Source: Paraphaeosphaeria minitans (taxonomy: Eukaryota > Ascomycota > Dothideomycetes > Pleosporales > Didymosphaeriaceae). From it: DNA of 64,000 nt. Below are positions 26,732-38,382 of this stretch, piece after piece. The translations under genes were made by a program, and so were the position numbers. The notes beneath the pieces were generated by a model. The model ran no database searches. It saw only the letters and a list, made by a program, of their open reading frames with translations, and was not told where the DNA came from. The DNA lies in contig WJXW01000002.1 in assembly GCA_015832175.1 (NCBI GenBank), forward strand, positions 2,604,001-2,668,000, in the 5' to 3' direction. How positions within the stretch are numbered: the first letter of the stretch is position 1; the number at the start of each line of letters is the position of its first letter.

Positions 26732-26838
26732 TGTTGTAGTATCTAGCGCTAAGGCCTTATAGAGGGTCTATGCGCTAAGTAAGCTAGCTGCGCAAAACCT
26801 ACGCTACGCGTTAACTTAACATAAGATAAGTATTATTC
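26732..26838 (+). repeat. Gypsy-B 3' LTR, first part
   Basis: The first 107 bp of the 186-bp Gypsy-B LTR, interrupted at TATTC by Gypsy-A. The remaining 79 bp resume at 33,503. Confidence 0.9.
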
Positions 26839-27269
26839 TGTTAGGATCTAAAATCCACATAATGGCAGGAAGCTAGTTTTGTACCTAGTGGGCGCGTAGT
26901 AAGGGTTAAGTAGGGATTTGAGGCTGGCTACGCCTTAAGTAAAGGAGTTATATAACTACTCTCTATAGAGCGCTTAATTGCTCTATACTAGAGTATAACA
27001 CATATAACTACTCTCTATAGAGCGCTCTCTACAGAGCGCTCCCCACAGAGTGGACTTTGCTTAGTATATAGGAACGTAAGGATAGACTCTTTATACTTAT
27101 ATTTAATCTGTTTATTAATCTATTATTTAGATTCTAGTAGACTAAATTATTAACTTATTACACTTTATAAGATACTATTATATTAATAAGACCTTCTACC
27201 TTCTGTAAGTACTCCTGTCTAAGAACTAACTTTAACCCTTTAGGACTAGCTACCCTCTTAGATTTAACA
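26839..27269 (+). repeat. Gypsy-A 5' LTR
   Basis: 431 bp, TGTTAGGATC to GATTTAACA, with matching partner at 33,067-33,497 and a reversed copy at 1,910-2,340. Confidence 0.92.
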
Positions 27270-30200
27270 TCTTAAACACCTTTAATATAAGTACTTTATA
27301 AACTCTTACCTCTTTTATAGCTTTAGGTACTGCTAAGATTACTTCTATAAAAAATAGTAGTAAGGCGCATAAACCTAATCTCTACTTTAGTAAACAATCT
27401 TAAACTAACGTCTAGATTCTTTAGTTAGACCTCTACTTCTTTAACTTAGACAAACCCCTTAAAGATAAAAAGAAGGTTATCTTTACAGCAATATATATGT
27501 GAGGAGATATAGAATTATAGATCTATTCCTACCTTAAAAAGTACCTAGGAATAGACTATAATAATAATAATAACAACTACGTAAACAACTATGCTAATAC
27601 AGTTAATATTATTAAAGATTATAATAACTTTAAGAAATGCCTTAAATAACTCTTTAGGATTACTAATAAGAACTCTATTACAAAGGCAAAGATTTAGACT
27701 ATAACTTAGAAATAATTAGTAGCTAAGTATATAGCTAGGTTTTGTAAATACGCTGTGCAACTTAACTAGAATAATAAATCTCTTTAGGACATGTATAAAT
27801 AAGGACTTAAATAGAAACTACGTAAGGAACTCCTATATAGTAGTGTACAAATTACTAACTTTAAAGAACTATATAAAGAAACTATTAGAATTAATAGAGA
27901 GTAGTTTTTACTGTAATAGGAGCTCTACTAAAACCCTAGAGTAATAAGCTTTAGATAACTAGCAAAAGTGGTTTATAAGAACCCTATTAGAATTATCTAA
28001 AAGCAACAGCTAAGGAACTACTAGAGATATAAACTAATAGAAGATATCTAGTTTAACTACTTAGGTAAAGAAAAAGGAGGAAGGATAGGCCTTAAGTAGC
28101 CTAACAAACGCGTCTCTAATAGAAGTTAATAATTAATAACTAAGACCTGTAAATGCTTTACATGTGGCAAACTAGGCTATATAGCTAGGAACTGTAGATT
28201 AAAGAACAAAGTCTATTAAACTAAGTTAAATATACTAACTATTAAGAACTAAGAACCTAATAAGGAATAGAAAGTTATTACAACGCTATTTAGTTACTAA
28301 CGCGTTATATAAGGATAAAGTAAGTAATTAGATTTACCTAACTTACAATTATACGAAGATCTAAAAGACAACTCTAATATATACTATAACGTAGAAGACA
28401 TAGAAGAGATACTAAGATCTCCTACTCCTTACCTATAAAGTAGGCGGGAAGAAGATAACCCTATATCACCTAAGTATAAACTAAATATTTAGGACTACAT
28501 AGAACCCTACTAGGCACTAAAAGGAATGCAACTTTATAAAAATAAGAAGTTAGACTACGTACTAAAGTACTATCTAGACTACTAAAATCCTATATACTAA
28601 TTCTATATATGGACGTATTGTAAAGAACTAATATACACATAATATAAGGCAGAGAAAGAGGAGAATAAGAAATAACCTAGAAGGAAACTGCGCTATAGAT
28701 AGATATAGACAAACTACCCTATTACAGCTTATGATAAATACCTTTAGGATAAATAATAAGTAAAATACTTTCCTTACCTTACGCTAAAGGGCAATAAATA
28801 CTATAATATACTTATTAATAAAGACTATATATAACTGTACTAGTACACGTGTCTAAACTAAGACTACAAATACTACTATATAGCTAAACGTTTAGACAGC
28901 TTTGTAAACTGCCCTATATAGGAAGTAATAATAGAACTACTAATTTAACTAGTACATAGGAATAGTAAAGACTGCAGAAGGAGAAATAGTAGAACATCCT
29001 TATAGAAAGAAGAAGATAATCTACATAAGCCACATACTTAAGAACAACAATAGAAGCAGATACTTAGAAACGTATACTAGGCACTAGAACTTAATTATAA
29101 CTTACATAAATAAATGTCTTTTTTAGGCCTAAACTTAGACAAAAGAACGCCTTTATTAGATTAAATACTATAGTAAGTATAGTATTAGTTAAGCTACTAG
29201 TATAGTTTAAAGGAATATAGGCTTAAGCTCTTATAAACTTAGAAGTAGAAAAGAACTTTATATCTTATTAAACAGTAAGATAAGCAGGACTTATAATATT
29301 AGAGAAAGAAGTACCCTATATTATCTATGTCGCAAATAGATCCCTAATGCCTAAGACACCTTAGATACACTAAGAGGTTACTACTATAATAATAGTCTAA
29401 GGACATAGAGAGGAACTTACTTTAGATATCTTACTAGGATCTAAGTATAAGTTAGTCTTAGGATTACTTTAGTTAATAATACACAACCTGTAAATTAACT
29501 AGGGCACGAAGAAAATATTATTTAAACACTATAATTATGTATTATAAGCAAAGCCTATACATTAACTAAAAATAATAGTAGATAAGGGAGTTATTAATAA
29601 TATAATACCACAATAGATAGTTAAAAAATAGAAGCACACCTTAGTAGACGCTAGTAGGAACTACTAGATTAAAAAGCGCAAGAAGAAGGACAATAGTACA
29701 CCTTTTATCTTACTAAAAGAGTATAGGAAATAGATATATATATTTATAGAAAAGGAAGGAAAAGCAAACCTACTAGAACATTAACCTTAGGATCTTACAA
29801 TAGACCTAGAAGAAGGGAAGACGCCACCCTTTAGACTACTATACAGTAAGACAGGAGAAGAACTCCTTAAAGAACGTGATTTTATTAAGATAAACCTTAA
29901 AAAAGGATATATATAACTATTAAAGTTACTAGCAGTAAGCCCTTTTATATTTATTAAGAAAAAGGATGGATTAGACAGACTATGCGTTAACTACTAATAA
30001 CTTAACAACATAATAATAAAGAACTAATATCTACTACTAAATATTACAGAGTTACAAGATTAGCTATCTTAAGCTAAGATATTTATAATAATAGATCTAA
30101 GAGACGGTTACTACCTTATATAAATTAAGAAAGGTAAAGAATAGAAAATAGCGTTTTAATCACGCTATAGACTATTTGAATATAAGGTTATACCTTTTAG

Positions 30201-33066
30201 ACTTATAAACGCACTAGTAGCTTTTATAGCACTTATTAATAATGTACTCTATAAACATCTAGACATATTCGTTATTACGTATATAGACGATATTCTCGTC
30301 TTTTTCAAAAATAAATTAGACTACACTAAGCATGTATAGATAGTACTAAAAGCACTAGACAAAGCATGCCTTTATATTAAACTTAAGAAATATAAGTTTA
30401 ACGTTAAATAACTTAAATTCCTAGGACACATTATTACTATAGAAGAAATTAAGATGGCACTAAGTAAAGTTAAATGCATTAAGAACTAGCTAATACTAAA
30501 GACAGCTAAGAATATCTAAGAATTCTTAGAATTCTATAGATTTAACTAATAATTTATCTAAGATTACGTAAAGGTTACAATACCTTTAATAAATTTTATA
30601 AAGAAGGACGTACCCTTTAAATAGATAAATAAGTGCGAAATGTTATTCTAACTCCTTAAGATAGTATATATTATAGAACTTATCCTTATTTATTTTAGAA
30701 GTAATAAACTACTACGCTTTAAAACAGACGCTAGCGATCTTACGCTAGGCGCCTACGCTAAATAAGAATATAATAGCAAATAGCACCTAATTGCCTATTA
30801 CTTATACAAATTTAATAACGCTAAAACATAATATAACGTATATAATAAAGAACTCTACACTATTATTAAAGCCTTAAAGCACTAGAGGATTTACGCGCTT
30901 AGTTACTTAACGCTAGAAATCTACACAAATTATAAGAACCTTTTAAGGTTCACGATAATAAAAGAACCTACACTATAATAATAAAGATGGTCGCAAACTA
31001 CTAGGTAGTATAAGTTTAAAATTATCTATATAGCTAGAAAAGAAAATGGTAGAGTAGACGCTCTTAGCTAATAAAGTAATCTAGTAAAAGAAAAGGAAAA
31101 AACCTTCTCTATAATCCTTTATAAAGCTAAAGATAGATCTCTAGAACTAACAGTAAAACTAAATAACTTTTAGTAATTAACTAAGAAGTTCTAGCATATC
31201 TACAGACTAAGGTTATCTAACAATACTATAATAACCCTATATATAGACACCTAGGTATTACAAAGACAATAGAACTTATCTAAAGGAATTACACCTTTAA
31301 AAGAATTAAGGAAGCTGTAATAACTTATATCTATAAATGTACAGAATACTAAAGAAACAAACACAACACATATCTTAAATATAGAGAGATGTAAGTAATT
31401 AGAATACTAACAGCACTATAGAAAGACATCACTATAGATTTTATTATAGGAATTCTAAACTTCAAGGATCTAATAATAGGAATTAAATACGACAGTATAC
31501 TAGTAATAGTCTACTAACTAACTAAGTATATTGAGCTTATTTCATGTCTTAAAAGAATAATAGTAAAGGAACTTACTTTTCTTATCCTAGACTAACTAAT
31601 TAGACACCACAGAATCCTAAAAATAATTATTAGCAACAAAGACAAGCTCTTTACGTTAAATTATTAGACAACGCTTATAGCACTACTTAGAATAAAACAA
31701 AAGCTATTAACAGCTTACTATCTATAAATATATAGACAAATAGAACCTACGAACTAAACTATAGAAACGTACCTACGCATCTACTGCAATAGTTAAAAGA
31801 ATAACTAGGTTTTATTACTACCTATGGCACAGTTAGCCTATAATAACAAAGTATTAGTAGTATTAGGACATACACTATTCTATATAAACTATAGAAGATA
31901 CCTACATCTTTTTAACTAATAATTTCCTACGATAATTAAAGCAAAAGAAGCTATAGATATAGCAAAAAACATAAAGAAAATACACTAATAACTCTAAGAA
32001 AATCTTAAGACAGCTTAGCAGCAATTAATTTCATACTAAAATTAAAAACAAAAAATAGCACCTTAGCTAAAGAAGGGGGATAAAGTATATCTGCTTACAA
32101 AGAACTTTTAAACTTAGAAGAAAAAACACAAGAAACTAGATTATATTAAGGTTAGACTATTTTACATTTCTAAGCAAATATTACTAGTAAACTATAAGTT
32201 GGAACTACTGCTAGATGCAAAGATACACCTAGTATTCTACGTATTACTACTAGAACTAGCAGACCCTAATATACCAGTTAAAACCACCTTCTACCACCAG
32301 ACTAAGGAAGAAAATAAATTTAAGGTTAAAAGAATTCTAGAATACAATTAGCATAACAACACGTACCTTGTTAAGTAGAAAGGTTACCTACATAGCAAAA
32401 ACACTTAGGAACTAAAAAATAATCTAGGAAACTATTAGTAAAAGATTAAAGAATTCTATTAGAAGCACGAATATACCTAGAAGAATTACAGTACTAACGC
32501 TATAGTATCTACTATATTAAACGTTAACTACATTACTATAGAGTAACCAACGGTTACTGCAGCAGCAGGATAATTAATAGTATTTATATTTATATCCTTA
32601 CTATCCGCAGTTATTTCTGCAGCTAGATATAACATCTTCTTATAAGCACGCTCTTTAGCCTAAGCTAGTATCTTTTTATTTCGTAACAACTGTACTATTA
32701 GGAGAGACAACGCCTTTTTATTCTCCTTAATCTTCTTTTTATACTCCTTATAAGTCTTATCTAGCGACGACTAGCTTATGTTTACACATAGACAACTTAA
32801 GTAAATATATTTAGAACACTTTAAACCTAAACTAGATATAACGTAGTAAATAGAACCTTTAAAACTGTAGTTAATATAAAGGTTCTTTGCGATAATGTTA
32901 GCTTCTTAGATCTTATAATATAATTAATGTTTTTAAATAGTAGAGTCGCTAGGCATAATACTAATAGACGTACTTATAGTAAGCAGGGTTAGCAGAACAG
33001 CTTACATAATAATAGCTAAGATCTAAATATGTAATTTAGGACAAATCTATAAAAGAGAGGGGATAA

Positions 33067-33497
33067 TGTTAGGATCTAAAATCTACATAATAGTGAAAAG
33101 CTAGTTTTATACCTAGTGGGCGCGTAGTAAAGGTTAAGTAGAGATTTGAGGCTAGCTATATCTTAAGTAAAAGAGTTACGTAACTACTCTCCACAGAGCG
33201 CTTAATTGCTCTGTACTAAAGTATAATATATATAACTACTCTCTATAGAGCGCTCTCTATAGAGCGCTCCCTATAGAGTAGACTTTACTTAGTATATAGG
33301 AACGCAAGGATAGACTCTCTATACTTGTATTTAATCTATTTATTAATCTATTATTTAGATTCTAGCAGACTAAATTATTAACTTATTACACTTTGCAAGA
33401 TACTATTATATTAATAAGACTTTCCACCTTTTGTAAGTACTTCTGCCTAAGAACCAACCTTAACCCTTTAGGACTAGCTACCCTCTTGGATTTAACA
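33067..33497 (+). repeat. Gypsy-A 3' LTR
   Basis: 431 bp with the same TG...CA ends. It is preceded by the polypurine tract AAAAGAGAGGGGATAA and followed by the TATTC duplication. Confidence 0.92.
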
Positions 33498-33502
33498 TAT
33501 TC

Positions 33503-33581
33503 TATTAATATTACTAGAGTTATTCTTTTACTATCCTTCCTGGTGTGAAGCAAGTACTATTGCCTATAACTAGACCTTACA
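33503..33581 (+). repeat. Gypsy-B 3' LTR, second part
   Basis: The last 79 bp of the Gypsy-B LTR, ending CCTTACA, after the Gypsy-A insertion. With 26,732-26,838 it rebuilds 186 bp. Confidence 0.88.
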
Positions 33582-33825
33582 CCTAGTTAATTAACTACTA
33601 CTAAGTTGGACGCTATCTAACTATGGCTAGAAAGGTATATTATAGGCTATATCCTAGTAGATATTCTTATTCTATATACTTTAACCTTAGACCTACTAGG
33701 TCCTTTAGATCTAATCTTCTAGCCCTAGATATATAAGTTTAGTAGTAGAAGTTTAACTTCTACTTTTTATAAATTTATAAAAGTATTCTCTTTATTAATT
33801 TGGCTTATTAAGTATTAAGCCTATT
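33582..33825. other. AT-rich spacer with a short palindrome
   Basis: Unclassified AT-rich DNA between Gypsy-B and a second Gypsy-B 3' fragment. It holds a perfect inverted repeat at 33,745-33,763 (9-bp arms GTAGAAGTT and AACTTCTAC around one T). Confidence 0.5.
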
Positions 33826-34123
33826 ACACTTTTTTCTTTTTCTATAGAGTAAAGGTTTTATTAAGGCTATAGTATATTGTAAGAGACTATAGCTAGAAGG
33901 GGAGATTCTATAATAGGTAGATTATAATATTATATAGTGTTGTAGCATCTAGCGCCAAGGTCCTATAAGGGGCCTATACGCTAAGCGAGCTGGCTACGTA
34001 AAACCTATACTACGCCCTAACTTTATAGAAGTTAGGTATTATTCTACTTAATACTATTAAGTTACCCTTTTACTATGCTCCCTAGTGTAAAGCAAATACT
34101 ATTACCTATAACTAGACCCTATA
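33826..34123 (+). mobile_element. Gypsy-B family 3' end fragment with LTR
   Basis: The sequence from about 33,826 matches the Gypsy-B internal region just before the 3' LTR (about 26,610-26,731) and continues into a 186-bp LTR at 33,938-34,123 whose last bases TATA are a RIP form of TACA. The rest of this element is missing, so it is a truncated older copy next to the gene island. Confidence 0.8.
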
Positions 34124-34899
34124 TTGCCCTATAATACTTTAACCTAGTTTTATGAATCCTAGCTTTTAGATTAAGTATTAACTATACACATTTTACTAGG
34201 TAAAGTTTTTTTGTTTCTATATAAAAAAGGGTCTACTTATTTACTATAAATTTATTTAAAATAACTAAAATCTATTAATAAATTATAATAGAGTCTAACT
34301 TCACGGTAGAGGTTTAAAACTAAATGCAATAGCATATATAATAGAATAGCATTAATGTGGCTTACAGTAGGGTGATCATAGGATGTTGCTAGAGATAGGG
34401 GCGCTGAATTCTAGTTCAGATAATCTGCAAGCGACGAATTGTGCGCCGTGCACTAACACGTTAACGATCTACACTTATCCCAGTACCTTGAAAGCCAACG
34501 CGCCCGCTCCGTGTAAGACGTACGATTATAAGTCTCGAGGCATAGAAATGCGGTCGCTGGCTGTACAATCGTTTTAGAGAGTAGAAAGGACATTTGTATA
34601 CATCGCGGAAGCAACCGCCGAAGGGCATGCATTGAGAAGTTGTCGGGCTTGTCGCTAATATGCCTGCCTCACAACCCCAATTTGATATTTGTAGCAGCCA
34701 AGAGCAAGTTACATTCATGTACAGCTCAAACTATGAAGGTCTATCTTCTATAACGATCGCCCAGTGCTAATGCTACGCCGGTAATGGAATTCTGTGGACT
34801 CAAATAGGTCTTGATAATCTGAAGACAGGAGGAATGAAGCGATGATCTATCTGTAATGTATAGGTCGCATGACGTCTCAAACTAAGGGCCCAAAAGGGC
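34124..34899. other. AT-rich to GC-balanced boundary and gene-free stretch
   Basis: Up to about 34,370 the sequence has the AT-rich repeat character. From about 34,380 CpG, CpA and TpG return and the composition becomes that of the gene island. No gene is seen: the short open frames at 34,383-34,577 and 34,461-34,718 overlap each other on opposite strands and resemble nothing. The ZIP gene ends at 34,900. Confidence 0.6.
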
Positions 34900-36295
34900 T
34901 CAAGACCAAGAAATCCTGTCATCATTAGCATTGCATTTACGTGTGGCAAAGACCGAAAAAACTTACGCAAGCATAATGCCAGCACCGGTAAATAAGGCCG
35001 CAAACTGCGTGAGTGTCTTCCTGAGCTCTTGGCCCTTGTTAGGGCCGATCTCCAGAAGCTCCGGGATGACTGCCACTGTCCCAACGTAAAGGAATGTGCC
35101 AGCCGTAAACGGTAGTAGCATGTCTCCCCACCTCAAGCTTGTGCCGAACAGTCCTGGTCCGTCTGAACCAGAAGAAGAATTCCCACCAAGCTCCTGCACG
35201 GCGATACCGATGCAAGTTCCCAGTAGCGCGCCCAGAGCTGTGACGAACTGTGCTCCCATGGCAGCTCGCTTGCTGAAGCCCGACTGGATGAGCAGCGCGA
35301 AGTCACCGACCTCATGGGGTATCTCGTGGAAGAAGACGGCGACGGTTGTAGTTGCGCCGATGGTGGGGGACGCGTAGAAGGAAGAGCTCATTGCTAAGCC
35401 GTCGGTGATGTTGTGGGTGAAGTCGGCAATTAGGTTGAGGTAGCCACCGAGCTTCACACTCGGATTGATTTCTTTCCTTTGCTCAGTGGCAGTGTCTGCC
35501 GGAGCAGCGTCAGCAGCAGGCTTGCGGGCGCGGACACCGTCCTTTGAGTCTGTCTGATGTTAGAGATTGCATGTGTACAGGTGACTGGTGTTCATGTACC
35601 TTTTAGCTCAGCTCCCGTGGCAATGGCGCTCGGTGCGGTCTTCTCGTGAGCGTGGCCGTGGGAAACATCGTGGCCACCCTCTCCGCCTGTCGCGATCCTC
35701 AAACCCTTGTCCATAGCCACGAAAGTGATGAATCCTGCCATGATCGCGACCCCCAGGAGCAGATTCTTGTTTGGTTCCACCATAACGAACTTTACTGTAT
35801 CGTGCGGATCCTCGCCGAGAAAGATCTCAGGCAGCAGATGGAAGAGCGTGTCGCCCAGCAACCCGCCGACGGCAAAGGCTACCATGACGGACAGCGACGA
35901 GGGATCGATGTTGGGCGGGCATAATGCGAGTAAGAAGTTGGGCGGCCCAGAGATATACAGTGTCGCGAGGAGTGCGTTGACAGCGGGGCTGCCAGGGAAC
36001 AGAAAAGCGAAGATCTTGGACGTCACGCTTGACCCGGAGGGGCTCGAAGCAACTTTATGGGCATTGAGAGCCTGGACGAGAGCGCAGTTCTGATATCGGT
36101 GAATTCAAGCACATGATTGATGGGCAGACGACCTTGATTAATTACCTGTAACTGTTCCTCGATTTGCGGGGAAGTCAGCGAACCCACGTCGACAGCGGCA
36201 GTCTCGCCCTTTACAGCTGCTGCCGATGCACTCCAGGCCCATACTGCCAGGAAGAGGGACAGGGATGCGAGCGTTTTGTTGCGACGCGATACCAT
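34900..36295 (-). CDS. YKE4: ZIP zinc transporter, YKE4/KE4 (SLC39A7-like) type
   Basis: Moves zinc across an internal (ER/Golgi) membrane, by family knowledge. Exons 36,295-36,146, 36,089-35,600, 35,549-34,967 and 34,915-34,900 join in frame to 412 aa; introns are 56, 50 and 51 bp with GT-AG ends. There is a signal-peptide-like N-terminus (residues 1-27), a GDTLFHLLPE segment (129-138), a His-rich loop (HDVSHGHAHE, 190-199), then the family signatures HNITDGLA (259-266) and HEIPHEVGDFA (288-298), the metal-binding helices of the LIV-1 subfamily. The last donor overlaps a stop (GCGTAAGT): spliced, the protein ends AISWS; unspliced it stops after LA at 34,963. Diverges from NOP16 across a promoter with three GATAAG motifs. 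Confidence 0.9.
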
Positions 36296-36439
36296 GATGG
36301 ACGCGAGATTTTTGGGCGTAATGGGGAAGGTTGCTGTGTTTGACGCGTGCAGTGACGTCCCCACGCATAGGGCCGAATTACCGCAGGGCTGACGGATGCC
36401 TGGATTGATGATGCCAGGTGGTGGTGGATGAAACGAGAT

Positions 36440-36500
36440 GATCTGATAAGATTGAGATCTCAAGCTGATAAGATTAGATCAAAAGTCACGAGCGATAAGA
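36440..36500 (+). promoter_or_regulatory. Cluster of three GATAAG motifs in a divergent promoter
   Basis: GATAAG occurs at 36,445-36,450, 36,467-36,472 and 36,494-36,499, all on the plus strand, in the 328 bp between the ZIP transporter and NOP16 starts. Fungal GATA factors bind HGATAR sites. Which gene they serve, or whether they work at all, is inference. Confidence 0.4.
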
Positions 36501-36623
36501 TAGTGCTAGTGGGAGGGCTACTGGAAATTTTGGCGGAGAAGAGACAGTAAACTCAGCACACGCGCCGCAACGACAACATACATTCACACCACTCAGCACT
36601 CTCACCCCTGATCACACGCAAAA

Positions 36624-37395
36624 ATGGGTCGCGAACTCCAGAAAAAGAAGAACAAGTCCTCCATCCCAAAGCTGCGCCACAAGCAGCCGTCCAAGAAGAA
36701 GGTTCTGCAAAACCCCATTATAGCAGCCAACTGGTACGCTGCACTGCGCATCCGATTCCTGCCTTTCGTACTGACTCGCGCCATCTAGGAACCAGAAAGA
36801 AACACTGTCCCAAAATTACGCTCGCCTTGGCCTTACTGCCCGCCTCAACCACGCCACAGGTGGTGTCGAAAAGACGATTAAGACCCTCGGCCTCAACGAC
36901 GGCAAATCTTCCCGCGCCGACGCCGCAGCCGGCAGCACCGCAGACAATCTCAACATCGTGAGCTCGAAACCTCAGATCGAAGAAGTCGAAGAAATCGAGG
37001 TGGAGCGCGACCCTGAGACTGGCGTTATCTTGCGCATCGTAGGCGAGACTAAGGGCAAAGAGAACCCGCTCAACGATCCACTGGCCGAAGTACTGGGGGA
37101 CGACGACGAGATGGAGTGGAATGGCTTTGCGATGGTGCCATCAGAGCGGAGTGACAACCCTGTTATTCGACAGCTCGAAGAAGCAGCCCGGAACGGCGCG
37201 CGGAAAGCACCACGAAGCCAGAGCCAGCGCGAAGTCGAGTGGTTAGAGCGGTTAGTGGCCAAGTATGGGAACGACTACGGCCGAATGAGTCGAGATGCAA
37301 AGCTCAACCCGATGCAACAGACCGCATCTGACATAAAGAAGCGCGTCGCAAAGATGAACGAAAACAAGGGCAAGGACCGCAAGGTCTGGACATGA
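36624..37395 (+). CDS. NOP16: Ribosome biogenesis protein NOP16
   Basis: A nucleolar factor of 60S (large subunit) ribosome assembly. Exons 36,624-36,733 and 36,789-37,395 are joined by a 55-bp intron that splits the Trp codon in the AANW segment, giving 238 aa. The N-terminus is Lys-rich (MGRELQKKKNKSS, then RHKQPSKKK), followed by the family block W-x5-TLSQNYARLGL, an acidic middle (EEVEEIEVERDPETG) and a C-terminal region ending in DIKKRVAKMNENK. Length and layout match fungal NOP16. The ATG at 36,624 has an A-rich Kozak context (CAAAAATGGG). It is transcribed away from the ZIP transporter. Confidence 0.93.
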
Positions 37396-37940
37396 GACCC
37401 GGGGGTGGGATAACTTTCATACATGGTTTTTAAGGATCTTGGAGCAACGGAACTTCATCGGCAAACTGTGCCAGAACGAACAGTGGTGCAAACCCAGAGA
37501 AAGCGAGAGGGCAGACCTGAAGTAGAAGAAGAGAAGATGCCTGGGTACCCTCGGGTTCAGCGACACTGTTTTCACTAATCATTCTCATTGTCGAGAAGGG
37601 AGAAAGACAGCGACCGCAGCGACGTATGACGCGGCGCCAAACTCCACATCATGATAGATCAGGAACGAATTTTTCCATTACGGCCTTTTCTTTCACTGCC
37701 TCTCGATTTCGGCTTCTCCAGTCATAGTCATTGACTGCAGTCGCATAGCTGCCTCCAGTGATAGGATGCTATCAACGTAAAACCGTTTTAGTACCTTCCT
37801 AATTAAGCGCTTCGAGCAACCAACGAGCTACATGCTGTGTTACTGCATGCGAAATGCTCGATTGCCCACTAGCGCCACCCAAACTTGGCTGACAGTCAGC
37901 CCACCCTCACTTTTGAAAATATTGGTGCATCAAAAAAATA
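37396..37940. other. Intergenic stretch
   Basis: NOP16 3' flank and spacer before the peptidase pseudogene. Normal base composition; no open frame or repeat of note. Confidence 0.5.
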
Positions 37941-38382
37941 ATGACGGCCACAGATGTCACTGAAGGAGAATTCGCTTTCCACATCCCAAACGGTGCGAGA
38001 CCTGGTACAAAATCTTCGGGGTCCTCTCAGCGTACGCAAGCTTTTAGCGTGGGATCTGACAATATGATTGTTAGGCTGGGCCCTTCCGATATCCTATGCT
38101 TACGCTTCGCTGAAGGACTGGGAAGGCTGTTCTACCGCGCACCTCATCGGTCCTGAAGTATTATTAATGAACGGACGGTATGAAGAGGTGCAAGATCTGG
38201 CTGTGACTTGTTGGTTCCATGCTATCAGAAAGGTAAAGTGGCTGCATCTTGAAAAATTCAGCCATATGGGCCATTGTGAGCAGAGGCAGAGGTACATGCA
38301 GAGCTTGGAGCGTTTCTGGGGAGCGAGAAGGCAATACTGGAAATACAATGAGTTGTGCGATATCATTAAGCAGACCACATAA
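37941..38382 (+). pseudogene. Prolyl aminopeptidase-like alpha/beta hydrolase, internally deleted
   Basis: The start reads MTATDVTEGEFAFHIPNGAR, like the N-terminus of fungal proline iminopeptidase / amino-acid amidase proteins. The conserved TWYKIFG segment follows in another frame (near 38,000), which shows a frameshift. The C-terminal block then appears at about 38,100-38,350: EVLLMNGRYEEVQDLAV, a WFHAIRKVKW stretch and FSHMGH, where the family has its late Asp and catalytic His regions. The roughly 200 middle residues, including the oxyanion HGGPG and the Ser nucleophile regions, are missing. The gene is therefore dead. No RIP-type stops are needed to explain it; deletion and frameshift suffice. 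The family call rests on memory of motifs. Confidence 0.7.

Larger units (their letters stand above)
26839..33497 (+). mobile_element. Gypsy-A chromodomain Ty3/Gypsy retrotransposon, full length
   Basis: A 6,659-bp element with 431-bp LTRs and a perfect target duplication TATTC (26,834-26,838 and 33,498-33,502). In the gag region a zinc knuckle (C-x2-C-x4-[H to Y]-x4-C) reads at 28,154-28,195. The reverse transcriptase box YIDD at 30,280-30,291 keeps both catalytic Asp. An integrase region follows, and a chromodomain-like stretch (NTYLVK-x-KGYLH type) lies near 32,330-32,430, which marks a chromovirus. A purine tract sits just before the 3' LTR (33,049-33,064). Many TAA/TAG codons interrupt the frames, so no intact protein is encoded. 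Confidence 0.93.
13110..33581 (+). mobile_element. Gypsy-B LTR retrotransposon carrying two nested insertions
   Basis: A Ty3/Gypsy element on the plus strand. The 5' LTR is 13,110-13,295; the 3' LTR is split into 26,732-26,838 and 33,503-33,581, which together make exactly 186 bp like the 5' LTR. After removing Copia-2 and Gypsy-A with their target duplications the element is about 6.5 kb. A zinc-knuckle remnant near 14,309-14,353 has Cys replaced by Tyr, and the reverse transcriptase box reads Y-L-D-N at 15,551-15,562 (YLDD with the last Asp lost). No convincing target duplication: flanks are TATAG on the left and CCTAG on the right. Confidence 0.9.

Noticed and set aside
34461..34718. 85-codon minus-strand open frame beyond the zinc transporter
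   Set aside because: No domain, no start context, overlaps other short frames at the block boundary.
34963..34965. Ending the zinc transporter at the TAA at 34,963
   Set aside because: The TAA lies inside a perfect GTAAGT donor with a good branch and acceptor; kept as the alternative end.
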